Assembly: GCA_022376925.1 (NCBI GenBank)
Contig: JAIOJX010000032.1
Location: 201,806,939-201,870,938, forward strand
Source of the DNA: Tragulus kanchil
Lineage: Eukaryota; Chordata; Mammalia; Artiodactyla; Tragulidae
Direction of reading: 5' to 3'
DNA: 64,000 nucleotides
Shown: positions 41,466 to 54,445 of the stretch, piece after piece
How the letters are laid out: the number at the start of each line of letters is the position of its first letter
Numbering within the stretch: position 1 is the first letter of the stretch
The notes under the pieces: model-generated
What the model was told of the DNA's origin: nothing
Database searches by the model: none
The model's input: the letters and a program-made list of their open reading frames with translations, nothing else
Program-made: the position numbers and the translations under genes

Positions 41466-42009
41466 GTAAGTAGACACTTTCAATTTCATGTAAATGCACT
41501 TCATATTAAGAAGGCCTGTGTATCAGGTGAACTTAATCTTATCTGTTGATCCTCGTGTTCTCTGAGCACCTGGAATAGTTACCAGTAATGTAGCAGACGG
41601 CGCGCACAGTGCTGTTTAATACATGGCTGTTACCAACAACAGCCCGTGCAGGACCGTTTATCATCACCCTCCAGATCCGGTGTAATCAGGGCTCTAGGGA
41701 GTTGTCTGGCTTCATCCTGCCCCATTCTCTCCCTCATTATGGTCTCTAGAATTCTTTCTACTCTAGTTTTCTCTTGTAAGCTTTCTCACATGTTGTTCTG
41801 TCTGTGGCAGTTTCTCTCTTGACCCTTCTCTCATTTGTCACATATCCGCTTAACTTGCTCAGAGGTTTTCCCAAACCCTCTTGCTAGATCTTTCTGGAAT
41901 CCTGGCTCTCCCCTAGGAAATTCTTTACACCTGTAATTATTTGATGCCAGTCTTTTTCATTAGATAAATCTTAAGGAGGAACCAAGTCTATTTTTCCTCA
42001 TTCTGTATC

Positions 42010-44135
42010 CTAGGACCTACCACAGTGCCAAGCATGAGGTAGGAGTTCATAATTACTAGTGACTTTAATAAGTTTTGGTCTCTTAATATGTTCTCATCTT
42101 TTGATATTCCCTTAATAATCTATCATTTCACACCTAAGACTTCCAGAGGTTTTTTTTGTCATTGAGATATTCCTATGTTGGGTGTATATACATTTCCAAT
42201 TGTTTTATCTTCTTTGATTGATCCCTTGATGGGTACATAGTATCCTTTTTTGTCTCCTGTAAGAGTCTTTATTTTGAAGTCTATTTTGTCTGATATAAAT
42301 ACTGCTCCAGCTTTCTTTTGAATTCCATTTATTTGGATACCTTTTTCTATCCCCTTATGTTCAGTCTGTGTGTGTTCCTGGCTCTGAAGAGGGTCTCTTG
42401 TAGACAGCATATATACAGGTCTTGTTTTTGTATCCATTTAGCCAGTCCTCGTCTTTTGGTTAGAGAGTTTTAATCCATTTACATTTAAGTTAATTATCTA
42501 TATGTATGTTCTTATTTCCGTTTTGTTAACTGTATGTTTCCCTTTACCAGTGAGCTTTCCCATTTGTAATTTTCTTGCTTCTGACCATGGCCTTTTCTTT
42601 TCAACTTAGAGAAGTTCCTTTAGCAGTTGTTGTAAAGCTGATTTAGTGCTGCTGAATGCTCTCATGCTTTGCTTGTGTGTAACATTTTTGATTTCTCCAT
42701 CAAATCTGAGTGAGAGCCTCGCAGGGTAGAGTTCTTGTTGGTTGGAGGTTTCTCACTTTAATCACTTTAAATGGATCATGCCATGCCCTTCTGGCCTGCA
42801 TAGTTTCTGCTTAAACAATCAGCTGATAACCTTTTGGGGATGCGCTTGTATATTATTTGTTGCTTTTCCTTTGCTGCTTTTAATGTTGTATCTTTGTCTT
42901 TTGGTTTTGGTCAGTTTGATTACTGTGTGTCTTGGTGTGCTCCTCCTTGGGTTTATGCTGTACGGGATTCCGTCTTCCTGGACTTGGGTGACTCTTTCCT
43001 TTCCCATGTTAGAGGATTTTTTAGCTATTATCTTCCCATATTTTCTTAGGCCCCTTCTCTCTCTTCTTCTAGGACCTACCACAGTGCCAAGCATGAGGTA
43101 GGAGTTCATAATTACTAGTGACTTTAATAAGTTTTGGTCTCTTAATATGTTCTCATCTTTTGATATTCCCTTAATAATCTATCATTTCACACCTAAGACT
43201 TCCAGAGGTTTTTTTTGTCATTGAGATATTCCTATGTTGGGTGTATATACATTTCCAATTGTTTTATCTTCTTTGATTGATCCCTTGATGGGTACATAGT
43301 ATCCTTTTTTGTCTCCTGTAAGAGTCTTTATTTTGAAGTCTATTTTGTCTGATATAAATACTGCTCCAGCTTTCTTTTGAATTCCATTTATTTGGATACC
43401 TTTTTCTATCCCCTTATGTTCAGTCTGTGTGTGTTCCTGGCTCTGAAGAGGGTCTCTTGTAGACAGCATATATACAGGTCTTGTTTTTGTATCCATTTAG
43501 CCAGTCCTCGTCTTTTGGTTAGAGAGTTTTAATCCATTTACATTTAAGTTAATTATCTATATGTATGTTCTTATTTCCGTTTTGTTAACTGTATGTTTCC
43601 CTTTACCAGTGAGCTTTCCCATTTGTAATTTTCTTGCTTCTGACCATGGCCTTTTCTTTTCAACTTAGAGAAGTTCCTTTAGCAGTTGTTGTAAAGCTGA
43701 TTTAGTGCTGCTGAATGCTCTCATGCTTTGCTTGTGTGTAACATTTTTGATTTCTCCATCAAATCTGAGTGAGAGCCTCGCAGGGTAGAGTTCTTGTTGG
43801 TTGGAGGTTTCTCACTTTAATCACTTTAAATGGATCATGCCATGCCCTTCTGGCCTGCATAGTTTCTGCTTAAACAATCAGCTGATAACCTTTTGGGGAT
43901 GCGCTTGTATATTATTTGTTGCTTTTCCTTTGCTGCTTTTAATGTTGTATCTTTGTCTTTTGGTTTTGGTCAGTTTGATTACTGTGTGTCTTGGTGTGCT
44001 CCTCCTTGGGTTTATGCTGTACAGGATTCCGTCTTCCTGGACTTGGGTGACTCTTTCCTTTCCCATGTTAGAGGATTTTTTAGCTATTATCTTCCCATAT
44101 TTTCTTAGGCCCCTTCTCTCTCTTCTTCTAGGACC
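42010..44135. repeat. Tandem duplication 12 (intron 11, L1 sequence)
   Basis: 42010-43076 recurs at 43069-44135, period 1059, the shortest of the set. There is one visible substitution (42964 G, 44023 A). Both unit edges carry ctaggacct. Confidence 0.95.
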
Positions 44136-44200
44136 TCTATAGTGTGAATGTTGGTTTGTTTAATGTTGGGGCTTGGACTTGCCTTGTTCTTCCATTAAGT
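42130..44200 (-). mobile_element. L1 5' region and ORF2 start, present twice
   Basis: Minus-strand frame at 42159-42437 reads QKKAGAVFISDKIDFKIKTL, an L1 endonuclease-region signature. The adjoining sequence to about 43068 is L1-like. Repeated by duplication 12. Confidence 0.75.
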
Positions 44201-44578
44201 ATTTGCTGAGAAATTCTGATCACATATATCACACATCCCTTTCTTCTGTGATTCTCTCTTCTGGCTCAGTGTGCTGCTTTTTGGAAAGTTAACCGGTGGA
44301 CTGATGTGTGTGTTCTGTGTGTCTGTGTGTGTATATACTTCATCCAGGAATTGGGTTTGGTTTTGTTTTTTAAGTACCTATAAGAAACCACACACAGATG
44401 ACCAGGTAGGATTAGTGTAGCAGTCAGGAAGAAACTTTTCAGTTTTAGTGTTTACAAGAAACATATTTGAAAAATAAATGAGCCAGTTTTACGGAAAAGA
44501 AAGTTATACTGAGAGTTTCGATAGACAGACAAGATAATCTCTCAATGTTAGGATTTGAGGTTTAAAATCAAACCTGAG

Positions 44579-44873
44579 GGCTTCCCCTGGTGGTCCAGTG
44601 GGTAAGGACACTGCCTTGCAGTGCACGGGGCACCGGTTCGATCCCTGGCCTGGGAAGATCCCACGTGCCGCGGAGCGGCTGGACCGATGTGTCCAATTAC
44701 CGAGCTGGAACTCTGGGGCGCATGCGCCCAGAGCCGGTGCTCTGCAACAACAGAGGCCACCGCAATGGGAGGCCCACAGGGGCCAAAGAACAAAGATGGA
44801 TGAAAATGGACAAATGAAAGACCAATAGAAGTGGCCCGCCTGCTCCCCTCCCTCCCCAACCCGACTCCCACCC
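44579..44873 (+). mobile_element. tRNA-derived SINE, family A
   Basis: Perfect flanking repeat aaaatcaaacctgag at 44564 and 44875. C-rich tail present. Core intact at 44718-44727. Confidence 0.94.
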
Positions 44874-45060
44874 AAAAATCAAACCTGAGTTTATATGCTA
44901 AATCTGTTCTGTTCTTGCTGACTTCACTTTTTCTAAGTGTGCACAGCAGCCCACTTGGGGGACTCTCATCTAGGAAGCATCTCAATACAGATTTCATATC
45001 ACTTTTCTGATAATAAGACAACAGAAAGAGCAAGTACTGGAGGATAAAAATTGTAGCCAG

Positions 45061-45320
45061 GGCCTTCCCTGGTGGTCCAGTGGGTAAGGACAACGCCTTG
45101 CAGTGCAAGGGGTGCTCATTCGGTCCCTGGCCTGGGAAGGTCCCACATGCCATGGAGCGGCTGGACCAATGTGTCCAGTACTGAGCCAGCACTCTGGAGT
45201 GCGTGTGCCCACAGCCAGTGCTCTGCGACAAGAGAGGCCACTGCAATGGGAGGCCCACACAGGCCAAAGAACAAAGATAAATAAAATGAAAGACCAATAG
45301 AAGTGTCTATTTAAAAAAAA
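45061..45320 (+). mobile_element. SINE family A, short-tail type
   Basis: Perfect flanking repeat aaattgtagccag at 45048-45060 and 45321-45333, about 290 bp before exon 12. Ends gaccaatagaagtg plus A-tail. The core is decayed. Confidence 0.93.
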
Positions 45321-45625
45321 AAATTGTAGCCAGCCTGGCCAATGCACGATACATACTCCTTCTTCTAGCAAGCATATCAGTTTTAACTAATTTTGCACTT
45401 AATCCTGCATTCCTGCTCTTCGCAACCTGTTCTTCACCGTCAACCTGATGTCCTTGCTCAAAAACCAGCTCTTTCAACTGCTAGAATCTGGTCTGCTCAG
45501 AGCAAATGCACTGGACACAGTACCTCCACAGCATAACCTTCACATGATTGTTTTTAGAAAACTAAGCATCAAGCGTGCCTTCCTCCTCCTGCTCTGACTC
45601 ACTCCTGCTGTGTCTTGTGTCGTAG

Positions 45626-45745
<120 letters not shown>

Positions 45746-45984
45746 GCCTTTTTGGTGCTCCGCTAGAGGAACTCTGCCTCACCCAGGAACTGTGTGTGGC
45801 CTTTCCGAGCCAGTGGCAGGAGCCACACTTGTGTGGCCATGTCCCTTGTAAGACATTTCCTCGACTACTGACGGCAGCCAACTCTCAGTGGCGTTCTGTA
45901 AATAGTGAAAAACTGCTGCACATCCTTCCTCCGCTCCATTTCACCTTGAGAAAACAGAGGTGACTCACTTTGCTTTTTTTGTCC

Positions 45985-45990
45985 ATTAAA
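45985..45990 (+). terminator. SPTLC2: Proximal poly(A) signal ATTAAA
   Basis: ATTAAA about 240 bases after the stop codon, followed by T-rich sequence (atgttttattttat). It could give a short 3'UTR isoform. Confidence 0.4.
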
Positions 45991-47072
45991 AATGTTTTAT
46001 TTTATAACTATTCTACTTGTGAAATCACGCTGACCATAGCCGGTCTCTGGCTGACCACGCGGGCCATTTCCCTCTCCCCCGCCACCTCCCACACGTGGGC
46101 CCAGCCAAAGCTCCTGCTGGCCCTGGCCCTGCAGCCGTGGGAGTCGCCTGGCCCTCCTTCCTGGGGAGCAAGTGCCTTCCACTTACTTCCAGGCCAGGTC
46201 TCCCAGAGGTTGCCAGCCTTGGAATCCTTAGCGAACCAGTCACGGAAGCAACCAAAGTGCTTTAAGATGTCTGAAGTTGAGCCGTCTAAGAAAGGCAGTA
46301 AATTCTAGCGTCGCTGAAACTCCGCCTCCTGTGTAACTCTCTCTGGCCAGGAGCCTCCAGGGCTTGGTGTTACTCCACTTTCTTCTGGTCACCAGATGAT
46401 ATCCTCCTTCACCATCAAATGTTTCTCTGTAATGGTCATATCTGAGGGTATGTCCGGTTTCTGGGGGTTTCCCAAGCTGTAAGCTGACACTCCCACCCCC
46501 CGTGTAAACACTTACAATTGTCGCCATGTCCCAGCCTGGGCAGACACTGGTGCTGGAGCTGGCTCCCGGTCACTGCTCTGTGACAGAGCTGCCCCTGGGG
46601 TGTTGCTCCCTCCTGCTGGGAGGAGAGGCCAGGGGCGGTGTGGGGGGATCTGGTGGCTCCCTTATCGGTAGAATATCTGTCCAAAATTAGGATAGCCTCT
46701 GCTGGGGTCTGGATCCAGGTTAAGATTTAAACTGATAAAGGAAAATGTTGGTAAACTCTCCACTCAGAAATCATTCGTCATCTTCCTAATTTAAGGATTA
46801 AAGCTCACCCTTTTTAGAAGATGACCCATTTAAATATTACTCAGAGAGTGGTATTTCTCTTTTATTCTTGATGTCCTAATGCATTTCTAACCTGGCGTCT
46901 GGGACGCAGGGAATCCATCTCCTTCCTGTCACCCTCTTGTTTTTCCCTGAGAAATTCTGAACATTTACTTTTTCGCTAAACTGAGATCCTCTTTTGGATA
47001 TTCTTGACTGTTTTCATACCAGGTAAGGGGGCTTCTTTCAGAGAGCTTTATAATGCTTGACCAAAGAACATC

Positions 47073-47762
47073 TGAAAATCACCATGTGAAATTCTTAACT
47101 TGTTTTCTGTTGACCAAAGCTTGAGTGAAGAGAACTTTGGGCTTCTTTATACCCAAGATCAGCTGTCTTTCAGTAGTCATCAAATATTTCAGGGGAAGGA
47201 GTAAAAACAGGATGGAAAAACATTGTGTGGAAGCAGTTTTGTACATTTCTATTTTGGGAATCACTCCTTTTATTGGTAAAAATTCTCAGTTCAAATTCTC
47301 CTAGGCATTTGGTCATCAGATGTGGTATTTTTGTGCCAGTACACATAGTGGAGGACATAAGCAATGTTATTGTTGGTGAAGTTTTGTTTTCATGTCTTCA
47401 GTTATCTTAGGTCCAAGGCTTTATTATACTTTTTTAAAGCATAAAAAAAAGTGAAAGGAACCAGGTTGAGATGCAGGGACTGCATTTAACATATACAAGT
47501 TGAAGTAAAAAAGACTGGTAACTAAGTAATTAGTCCTGTAATGTTAATAAAATACATTACTGACATTCCCTGTGCAACTAGGTCCTCATCATAGAACCCC
47601 ATTAAAATACCAGAGAGCTTTTGCTGGTGTAGGGTTTGCAGAAGTCATAAACTTTAAGCAATGAACTTAATGACCAGTCTTTTATTTTGACTTGCATGAA
47701 GCCACTGCAATTTAAAATGTCACTTATATGGACATTTAAATATATATATATATATATATTAA

Positions 47763-47793
<31 letters not shown>

Positions 47794-48850
47794 AGTCACC
47801 TTGCTGTGCAGTTATTTCAGGATAAATGCAGTTCAGTTACAAGTTTATTTCGAAGTGATAAAACTCCTGTGATCTCTTCAGGACCTCTATTTTCTGAAGG
47901 ACAAACATTATGCACACTGGTTGTCTCTTCTTGAAACTGTAATATAAATCTAGGGTCCAGTCATATCACAGACACCATTATTTAACCAAGTACTTGGAGA
48001 AACACAAGTGTATATAAATACAGTCATTGGGAACAAGTAGCAATCCGGAACAAATAAGTATTATTTAGTACATGGTTTAACACATCTTCAGTTTTACAGG
48101 ATTCAAACAGGGATCAGCTAACCATTACTTACTTTTTCATAAGAACTTCGGGCTGTCCCTTGAAAATCACCATGTGAAATTCTTAACTTGTTTTCTGTTG
48201 ACCAAAGCTTGAGTGAAGAGAACTTTGGGCTTCTTTATACCCAAGATCAGCTGTCTTTCAGTAGTCATCAAATATTTCAGGGGAAGGAGTAAAAACAGGA
48301 TGGAAAAACATTGTGTGGAAGCAGTTTTGTACATTTCTATTTTGGGAATCACTCCTTTTATTGGTAAAAATTCTCAGTTCAAATTCTCCTAGGCATTTGG
48401 TCATCAGATGTGGTATTTTTGTGCCAGTACACATAGTGGAGGACATAAGCAATGTTATTGTTGGTGAAGTTTTGTTTTCATGTCTTCAGTTATCTTAGGT
48501 CCAAGGCTTTATTATACTTTTTTAAAGCATAAAAAAAAGTGAAAGGAACCAGGTTGAGATGCAGGGACTGCATTTAACATATACAAGTTGAAGTAAAAAA
48601 GACTGGTAACTAAGTAATTAGTCCTGTAATGTTAATAAAATACATTACTGACATTCCCTGTGCAACTAGGTCCTCATCATAGAACCCCATTAAAATACCA
48701 GAGAGCTTTTGCTGGTGTAGGGTTTGCAGAAGTCATAAACTTTAAGCAATGAACTTAATGACCAGTCTTTTATTTTGACTTGCATGAAGCCACTGCAATT
48801 TAAAATGTCACTTATATGGACATTTAAATATATATATATATATATATTAA

Positions 48851-48881
<31 letters not shown>

Positions 48882-49225
48882 AGTCACCTTGCTGTGCAGT
48901 TATTTCAGGATAAATGCAGTTCAGTTACAAGTTTATTTCGAAGTGATAAAACTCCTGTGATCTCTTCAGGACCTCTATTTTCTGAAGGACAAACATTATG
49001 CACACTGGTTGTCTCTTCTTGAAACTGTAATATAAATCTAGGGTCCAGTCATATCACAGACACCATTATTTAACCAAGTACTTGGAGAAACACAAGTGTA
49101 TATAAATACAGTCATTGGGAACAAGTAGCAATCCGGAACAAATAAGTATTATTTAGTACATGGTTTAACACATCCTACTTCAGGAATTTTGACAGGATTC
49201 AAACAGGGATCAGCTAACCATTACT
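47073..49225. repeat. Tandem duplication 13 (SPTLC2 3'UTR)
   Basis: 47073-48131 recurs at 48161-49225, period 1088, including the AT and GA microsatellites at equal lengths. Confidence 0.95.
47738..47793. repeat. (AT)n and (GA)n microsatellites
   Basis: AT tracts followed by a GA tract, in the SPTLC2 3'UTR. Repeated at equal length at about 48826-48881. Confidence 0.95.
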
Positions 49226-49493
49226 ACCAGAGGTGATCACCAGAGTTAGTCGATAGAGATGTGACTAATCCTTACTACTTCTCATCCTTTTTATTTAGCA
49301 TTGTCTTCATCCATTTCAGGTTTATGTGACCTTTTTCTGCAGGTCACATCAGAAGCCAGGAAGTTTATAATTAGGGGACATCAGGATCATACCCAAAGAA
49401 TGGATCACGTGGCAGTGTCAGATTCTCCTCCCAACTTTATCTTAAAAGCATTGCCCTACTTGCATATGTAAAGACTTATTATTTTTGTATCAA

Positions 49494-49499
49494 AATAAA
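49494..49499 (+). terminator. SPTLC2: Intermediate poly(A) signal AATAAA
   Basis: AATAAA followed about 20 bases on by an A-run near 49519. It is a possible alternative end; the A-run could instead be genomic. Confidence 0.35.
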
Positions 49500-50017
49500 A
49501 TACCAGTCATAATTCTGAAAAAAAAGCTTTGCCCTAGAATACAGTGTGAGGTCTTCAGAGCACCAAACTTTTCGCTTTGCTTTGGAAAGTTGTTTTCCCT
49601 TTAAAAAACATTCTGGTCTCCAGAGCCCAGAGTACAGCTTCTTTGTTTGAAGAACTCAGCACCTTTGGTCTTTTCATCGTGATCTTAAACTTTTGTGATA
49701 GGGTGTCTCAGCTGGTCAAACAGGCTTCTTCCTCATGTTGTCTGGAAGGTGAACAGAAATAAGTGATGCAGCTCCTAAGGGCTGCATGTCTGCCTGATGC
49801 CCTTTCAGAAACCAGGCCCTGTTCCTTCCCTCACGTTCCCCTTTCCAAACTGACGAGAATCTGTGGCATCTTGTCATAACTGGACTAGGCAACAGGACCA
49901 AGCTCCCAGTCCTGGCATAGTCAGTGAAGAAAGATAATTTGGGTTCTTCTGGTTTTGTACAAATTTGTGGCAAAACCACCTGCAAAAGGTTATTGACTAT
50001 CTCCTGGTTCTCTGTCT

Positions 50018-50142
50018 CTCTTTTTTTTTTGCAAGAAGCTGTACTGGCATGCAGGAGTTTAGTTCCCCAGTCAGGGATCAAACCCGCGCCCCCTGCAATG
50101 GAAGCATGGAGTCTTAACCAGTGGACTGCCAGGGAAGTCCCT
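50018..50142 (-). mobile_element. CHR-type SINE fragment in the 3'UTR
   Basis: Antisense head: cagggatcaaacccgcgccc ending at ccagggaagtccc. Confidence 0.8.
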
Positions 50143-51864
50143 CCAGGCTCTCTTGTAATAACATAAAGAATTGCTGTGACCTAATTCCCAGGGTGTCTCT
50201 CTTGGTGTTCTAATAAGCCAGAATAGGTTTTAATCTCTACTTGCAATGACCTGTGTGGTTAGAAAAGACGGAAGATTGTTTCCTCTGTCCACTGTTATGA
50301 AGGTCAAGAACTGTTGAGCACTTCACACAGGTCAAATCAGTGTGGCCCCAAGGGGTGATGAAGGGGGAGCTGTGAAAACCAAAGTATTAGTCTTGGCTGT
50401 TGAGCAGCTGTCTGCTGCTTCGATGGAGCGAAAGCACCTGGAGAGGTGCTGCTGTCTGCCTTCTACAGAAGCTCTGCCACCAGTGGGCATCTTCACCCAT
50501 TAAACCAGTTCATCAAAACACCTTCCACGTGAAGAAAAAGAGCATGTCCATTCTCTCCTCAGCTTTACCTACATGAAATGTAGTGTTCAGACTCCTAGCC
50601 AGCTGCCATGTACCCAAATAGCTAAGTTAGAAGGCTGGCTTCCTGCTTGATCAAACAGAAGAAATGGCAGGACTGGCCGATAATCCCTTTTGTGTAAAAA
50701 TGCTGTCGCCCCTTTTTTTGTCGTTTCCAATGCCAGTTCTATTTTCTAAGCCCTTTTTGCTATAGATTGAGCCTTTTCTAGGGAAGAGACCAAAAGGGCT
50801 AGCTCAAGCCCTTACTGGAAATGCTTGTTCTAGTTTCTCCTGTGTGTGGCGTTACTACAGTCCCAGTCATTCTTGGGATTTACGTGGGGAAGCTGTGGGC
50901 AAGGCCTTGTTTCCTACACAGTACACATGATAAATGGCCTTATAAACTGAGATTCTTTGTGGGATGATGACTTTATTCAACTGACCGTAAAGAATTCGGC
51001 GGCTCCTAAACTGCCATTCCTGTGTTTTTGATGAAGCATTCCCATAGCTCTGTTCTTCTGGAGCAGCTGTAGGGGGATTGAATGAAAGGTCAGAACTACC
51101 GCAGCGCCCTGACACAGTGCCAGGCATCCTGCCTTGTTGCCGTCTGCACGGATAGCAGATCCTCCAGTCCATGAGGAGGCTTGCGCCCACCAGTGTCTGC
51201 TTTTCCCACCACAGCTCCCAAGTTCCTTGTGCAGAGCTTTGTTGCTCGCCCCAGGTCTTCCACAGACGCGTGGGACACGTCGCTGGCTAGGGTGCTGTGT
51301 CTTCACCTTTACCATCTGGCCTTGTGACCTCAGTTGTTAAGAGATGGAATGACAGAAGGTGTCCTTGATGGCTCTTCACAGGAGACTAGTGAGCTCACCA
51401 TGTCTGCCAGTGTGCCCACACTGTCTTGATGATCCCTCTCTGGATAAAGGCAGCTCATATGAAGAGAAGGGGGAAAGATAAAATAAGAATAGAGACATAG
51501 CTTATGGGGAGTGGAGATCTTATTTTGTTGACCTGTAGACATGTATTTTTTCACTTCCTGTAAACTGGAATTTGCAAGAGGTGCTGTGATAACCCTTCGC
51601 CAGCCCTGTAATGCTCATATAATCTGAGAACGAGAAGGGAAAATATAAATAACTTTTAAAATTTACTATTGTATTAAAATGTCACTCCTGTCTCCCTCCT
51701 TTGCCCGATGATTTTTTTTTTTTTTTGGACTTGTTGGATGACTGTCCAGCTGTAAGTAATGAGTTGGGGGAGGTGTATCCATTTTGAGAGTGTATGTTAA
51801 AGATGACGGGGAACTACCTGAGATGACTTAAGAATCATCCCATGCAAATATATTGTTTTGCTCA

Positions 51865-51870
51865 AATAAA
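51865..51870 (+). terminator. SPTLC2: Likely distal poly(A) signal AATAAA
   Basis: AATAAA in the context ctcAATAAAacactc, the last good signal before repeat-filled intergenic sequence. Cleavage would be near 51885. Confidence 0.5.
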
Positions 51871-51943
51871 ACACTCGGAAAGCTGTATCTGCCTTTACTC
51901 ATTCAACCAATAAACACTGAGTGCTATTTCTGTGCCAGGCACT

Positions 51944-52102
51944 GCACTGTGTGCTGAGTTGCTCACTTGTGTCTGACTCTCTGTGGCCCAATGAACTGTA
52001 GCCCACCAGGCTCCTCTGCCCATGGAATTTTCCAGGCAAGAGTACTGGAGTGGGGTGCCATCTCCTACTTCTGGGAATATTCCTGACCCAGAGATTGAAC
52101 CT
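51944..52102 (-). mobile_element. Bov-tA SINE fragment
   Basis: Antisense: tgtctgactctctgtggccc, ccaccaggctcctctgccca, caggcaagagtactggagtg. Confidence 0.85.
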
Positions 52103-52440
52103 GATTTCAAAACTTGCTGCAAAGAAAGCTACAGTAACCAAGGCGGCAGTTGATATCAGACTAGTTATACAGAACAAGAACACAGAATAGAGAGTCCAGA
52201 AATAGACGCATATGTATATGGTTAGTTGATTTTCTAATTTTGTGTTATGATATAGAACTTGTCACATACCAATTAAGTCATAGATCTGAACATTCAAAAC
52301 TAAAAACATGAGACTTCTAGGAGAAAATAGAAAAGAAAATCTGTGACTTTGGATTAGGTGGCAATGACTTCTTCAGACATGAAAAAGATTGACTCAAAAA
52401 ACACTGATGTAAACTGGACTTATCAAAAAACATAGGAGGG

Positions 52441-52575
52441 GGACTTCCCTGGTAGTCTAGTGGGTAAGATGGTGAACTCCCCATGCAGGGGACCTGGGTT
52501 CGATCCCTGGTCAGGGAACTAGATCCCACATGCCTCAAAGAACCATTGCAGCCAAATAAATATTACAAAAAAAAA
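52441..52575 (+). mobile_element. CHR-type SINE
   Basis: Sense copy gacttccctggtagtctagt through gccaaataaatatt plus A-run, inserted in an old L1. Confidence 0.85.
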
Positions 52576-52957
52576 AAAAGAGGAGGACATAGTGAAAACG
52601 TAGATCACAAACTGGGCTAAAATATCCACAGAACATATATCTGACAAAGGCTCTCTAGAATGAATTAAAAAATTCTTAAGGTTCAATAAGATAAGGCTGT
52701 TCAGTAAAAAAAAAAAAAAAAAAACTAGGGCAAACGATATGAAGACACTTCACAAAAGGAATACTAGTGGCCAATAAGCGCATGGGAAAATACTCAATGT
52801 AATTGTTCATTAAGGAAATGCAAATTAAAGCTGTAGTAAGATTCTACCACTCATCCACCTGCTAGAATGGCTAAATTTAAGAATTACAATACCAAATGTT
52901 GATAAAGACAGGAATGCAGAAGGGGACAGCATTTGAGAAAACAATTGGGCAGGGTTG

Positions 52958-53229
52958 GTTTTTTTTTTGTTTGTTTTGGCCTCTTTTATCATTTTATTTA
53001 TATATTTTCATCCATCTTTATTCTTTAGCCTGAGTGGGCATCCCATTGCACTGGCCTCTTGTTGCAGAGCACCGCCTCAGGGCTCAAGCGCTTCAGAGCG
53101 CTGGCTCGTAATTGGACACACGGGTCCAGCCACTCCGCGGCACATGGGATCTTCCCCGGCCAGGGATCGAACCAGTGCCCCTTGCATTGCAGAGCGAACT
53201 CTTTAGCCACTGGACCACCAGGGAAGCCC
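52958..53229 (-). mobile_element. SINE family A, short-tail type, inside an L1
   Basis: Flanking repeat ttgggcag at 52945 and 53230. It interrupts an old L1 fragment in the SPTLC2-ISM2 interval. Confidence 0.9.
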
Positions 53230-54019
53230 TTGGGCAGTTTTCTGACAGCAGTTTCATCCAAGGAAAGTGAAAACATGTCCAGGGGAGAGCTGGCACTGGC
53301 ACATTCACGGCTGCTTTATGCATAATAGCCCCAAACCGGAAAGACTAAAGGCCGTCACAGTACTATTGTCACAATAGTATACTGATACAACACTCTAAAA
53401 AGGCAAACTAACCTATGATGACAGTGGAGAAGTGTTTACCACGAACCAGGGATGGGAGACAGGGATTAAGTGTACAAAGGGACTGTTAAAGGACAGTTTT
53501 TCAAAAAAAGAATAAAATCATGACTCTCTTACGGCTATAAAAATGAAAGAATTTATTTAACTTATTGATGAAGAAACTGCTAAGGGTATTATAACCAATT
53601 CAAAGGACTTATTTAAAAATAAGCTTTTTAGAGCAGGAATATTAAAATGAACATACAAATGACCAAATTGATTCCTTCCACACTAGAGGCGGTAGGTGAA
53701 TTGAACCTCCACACCACAGGACAGAATTTACATCTGTACAGACAAGAATTATTTTTGCTTTGCTATTAGTTTCATACAACCTACAAAGTTGTAAAGCAGC
53801 CCTGAATCAATGAAAGACTAGAGTCAGATAACTCGAGGATGTACTACAGACTGCATTGTTTTCCGCTGAAGCATTTATTTTTCACTAAAACTGGAGTGAT
53901 CAAAAGTTTCTATATCATGATGGTAGTGGTGATTACTTGGATGTAGTTTGTCAAAACTCACAATTAAAATAGGTACGTTTTAACCTTCCTTGAGCCTCTC
54001 TGACCTCTGAGTTTTAGTG

Positions 54020-54445
54020 GGCAGCTGCAAGCAGTTAATTAGGGAAGGAGAGGATGCCAGGCCAGGGAGAAACAGTCAAGAGTAGTTTGGGGGCAAGGTC
54101 CTGCTTCCCTACCAAAAGATACATACAGCAGTATCTCTGAGCTATTTTGCTGTGTTGAAACCCCCTCCAGGTGGGAGAAGTTAATGGTTAATGATGGTAT
54201 GCTGCCCACAAGCATGTACACCCCAGACCTGTTGACCTGTTGACAAGGTGGACTCCTATTTACCTCACCACCAATCCATCAGAAGAATGTCCACGAGCTG
54301 ATCACACCCTCTTTGAACAATTACAATAAAACTTGTCACTCTTTTCCCCAAGTTGGGACACTTAGTTTTGAGGACATGGGTCTGCTGTGTCCCCCTTTGC
54401 CTCATAAAGGAATAAAGCTATCCTTTCATACTTCAAAATGCCCCC
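54020..54445 (+). mobile_element. Solo LTR-like relic (endogenous retrovirus)
   Basis: Has an LTR-like layout with a late caataaaact and then tttgcctcataaaggaataa near the right end, typical of U5/R regions. No internal viral genes are seen. The family is not identified. Confidence 0.4.

Larger units (their letters stand above)
39740..41862. repeat. Tandem duplication 11 (SPTLC2 exon 11)
   Basis: 39740-40773 recurs at 40833-41862, period 1093 falling to 1089 after small deletions. Between the copies lie 59 bases of filler at 40774-40832. Confidence 0.95.
45746..51885 (+). other. SPTLC2: SPTLC2 3' untranslated region (probable extent)
   Basis: No coding potential is seen after the stop. Several poly(A) signals lie in this stretch, with the last good one at 51865. 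Human SPTLC2 has a multi-kilobase 3'UTR from memory, so a distal end near 51.9 kb is plausible; about 1.1 kb of the length is the duplication at 47073-49225. The stretch holds AT and GA microsatellites and a short antisense CHR SINE near 50.02-50.14 kb. The exact end is inferred. Confidence 0.6.
52110..53540 (+). mobile_element. Old L1 ORF2/3' fragment with nested SINEs
   Basis: Decayed L1 sequence such as gaagacacttcacaaaagga, aaggaaatgcaaattaaagc and ctttatgcataatagcccca. Interrupted by a CHR SINE and a family A SINE, which dates the nesting order. Lies between SPTLC2 and ISM2. Confidence 0.75.

Noticed and set aside
44548..45297. A 249-codon minus-strand open frame
   Set aside because: It runs through two family A SINEs; the repeated GPPIAVASVVAEHRLWAHA-type peptide recurs wherever the SINE occurs.
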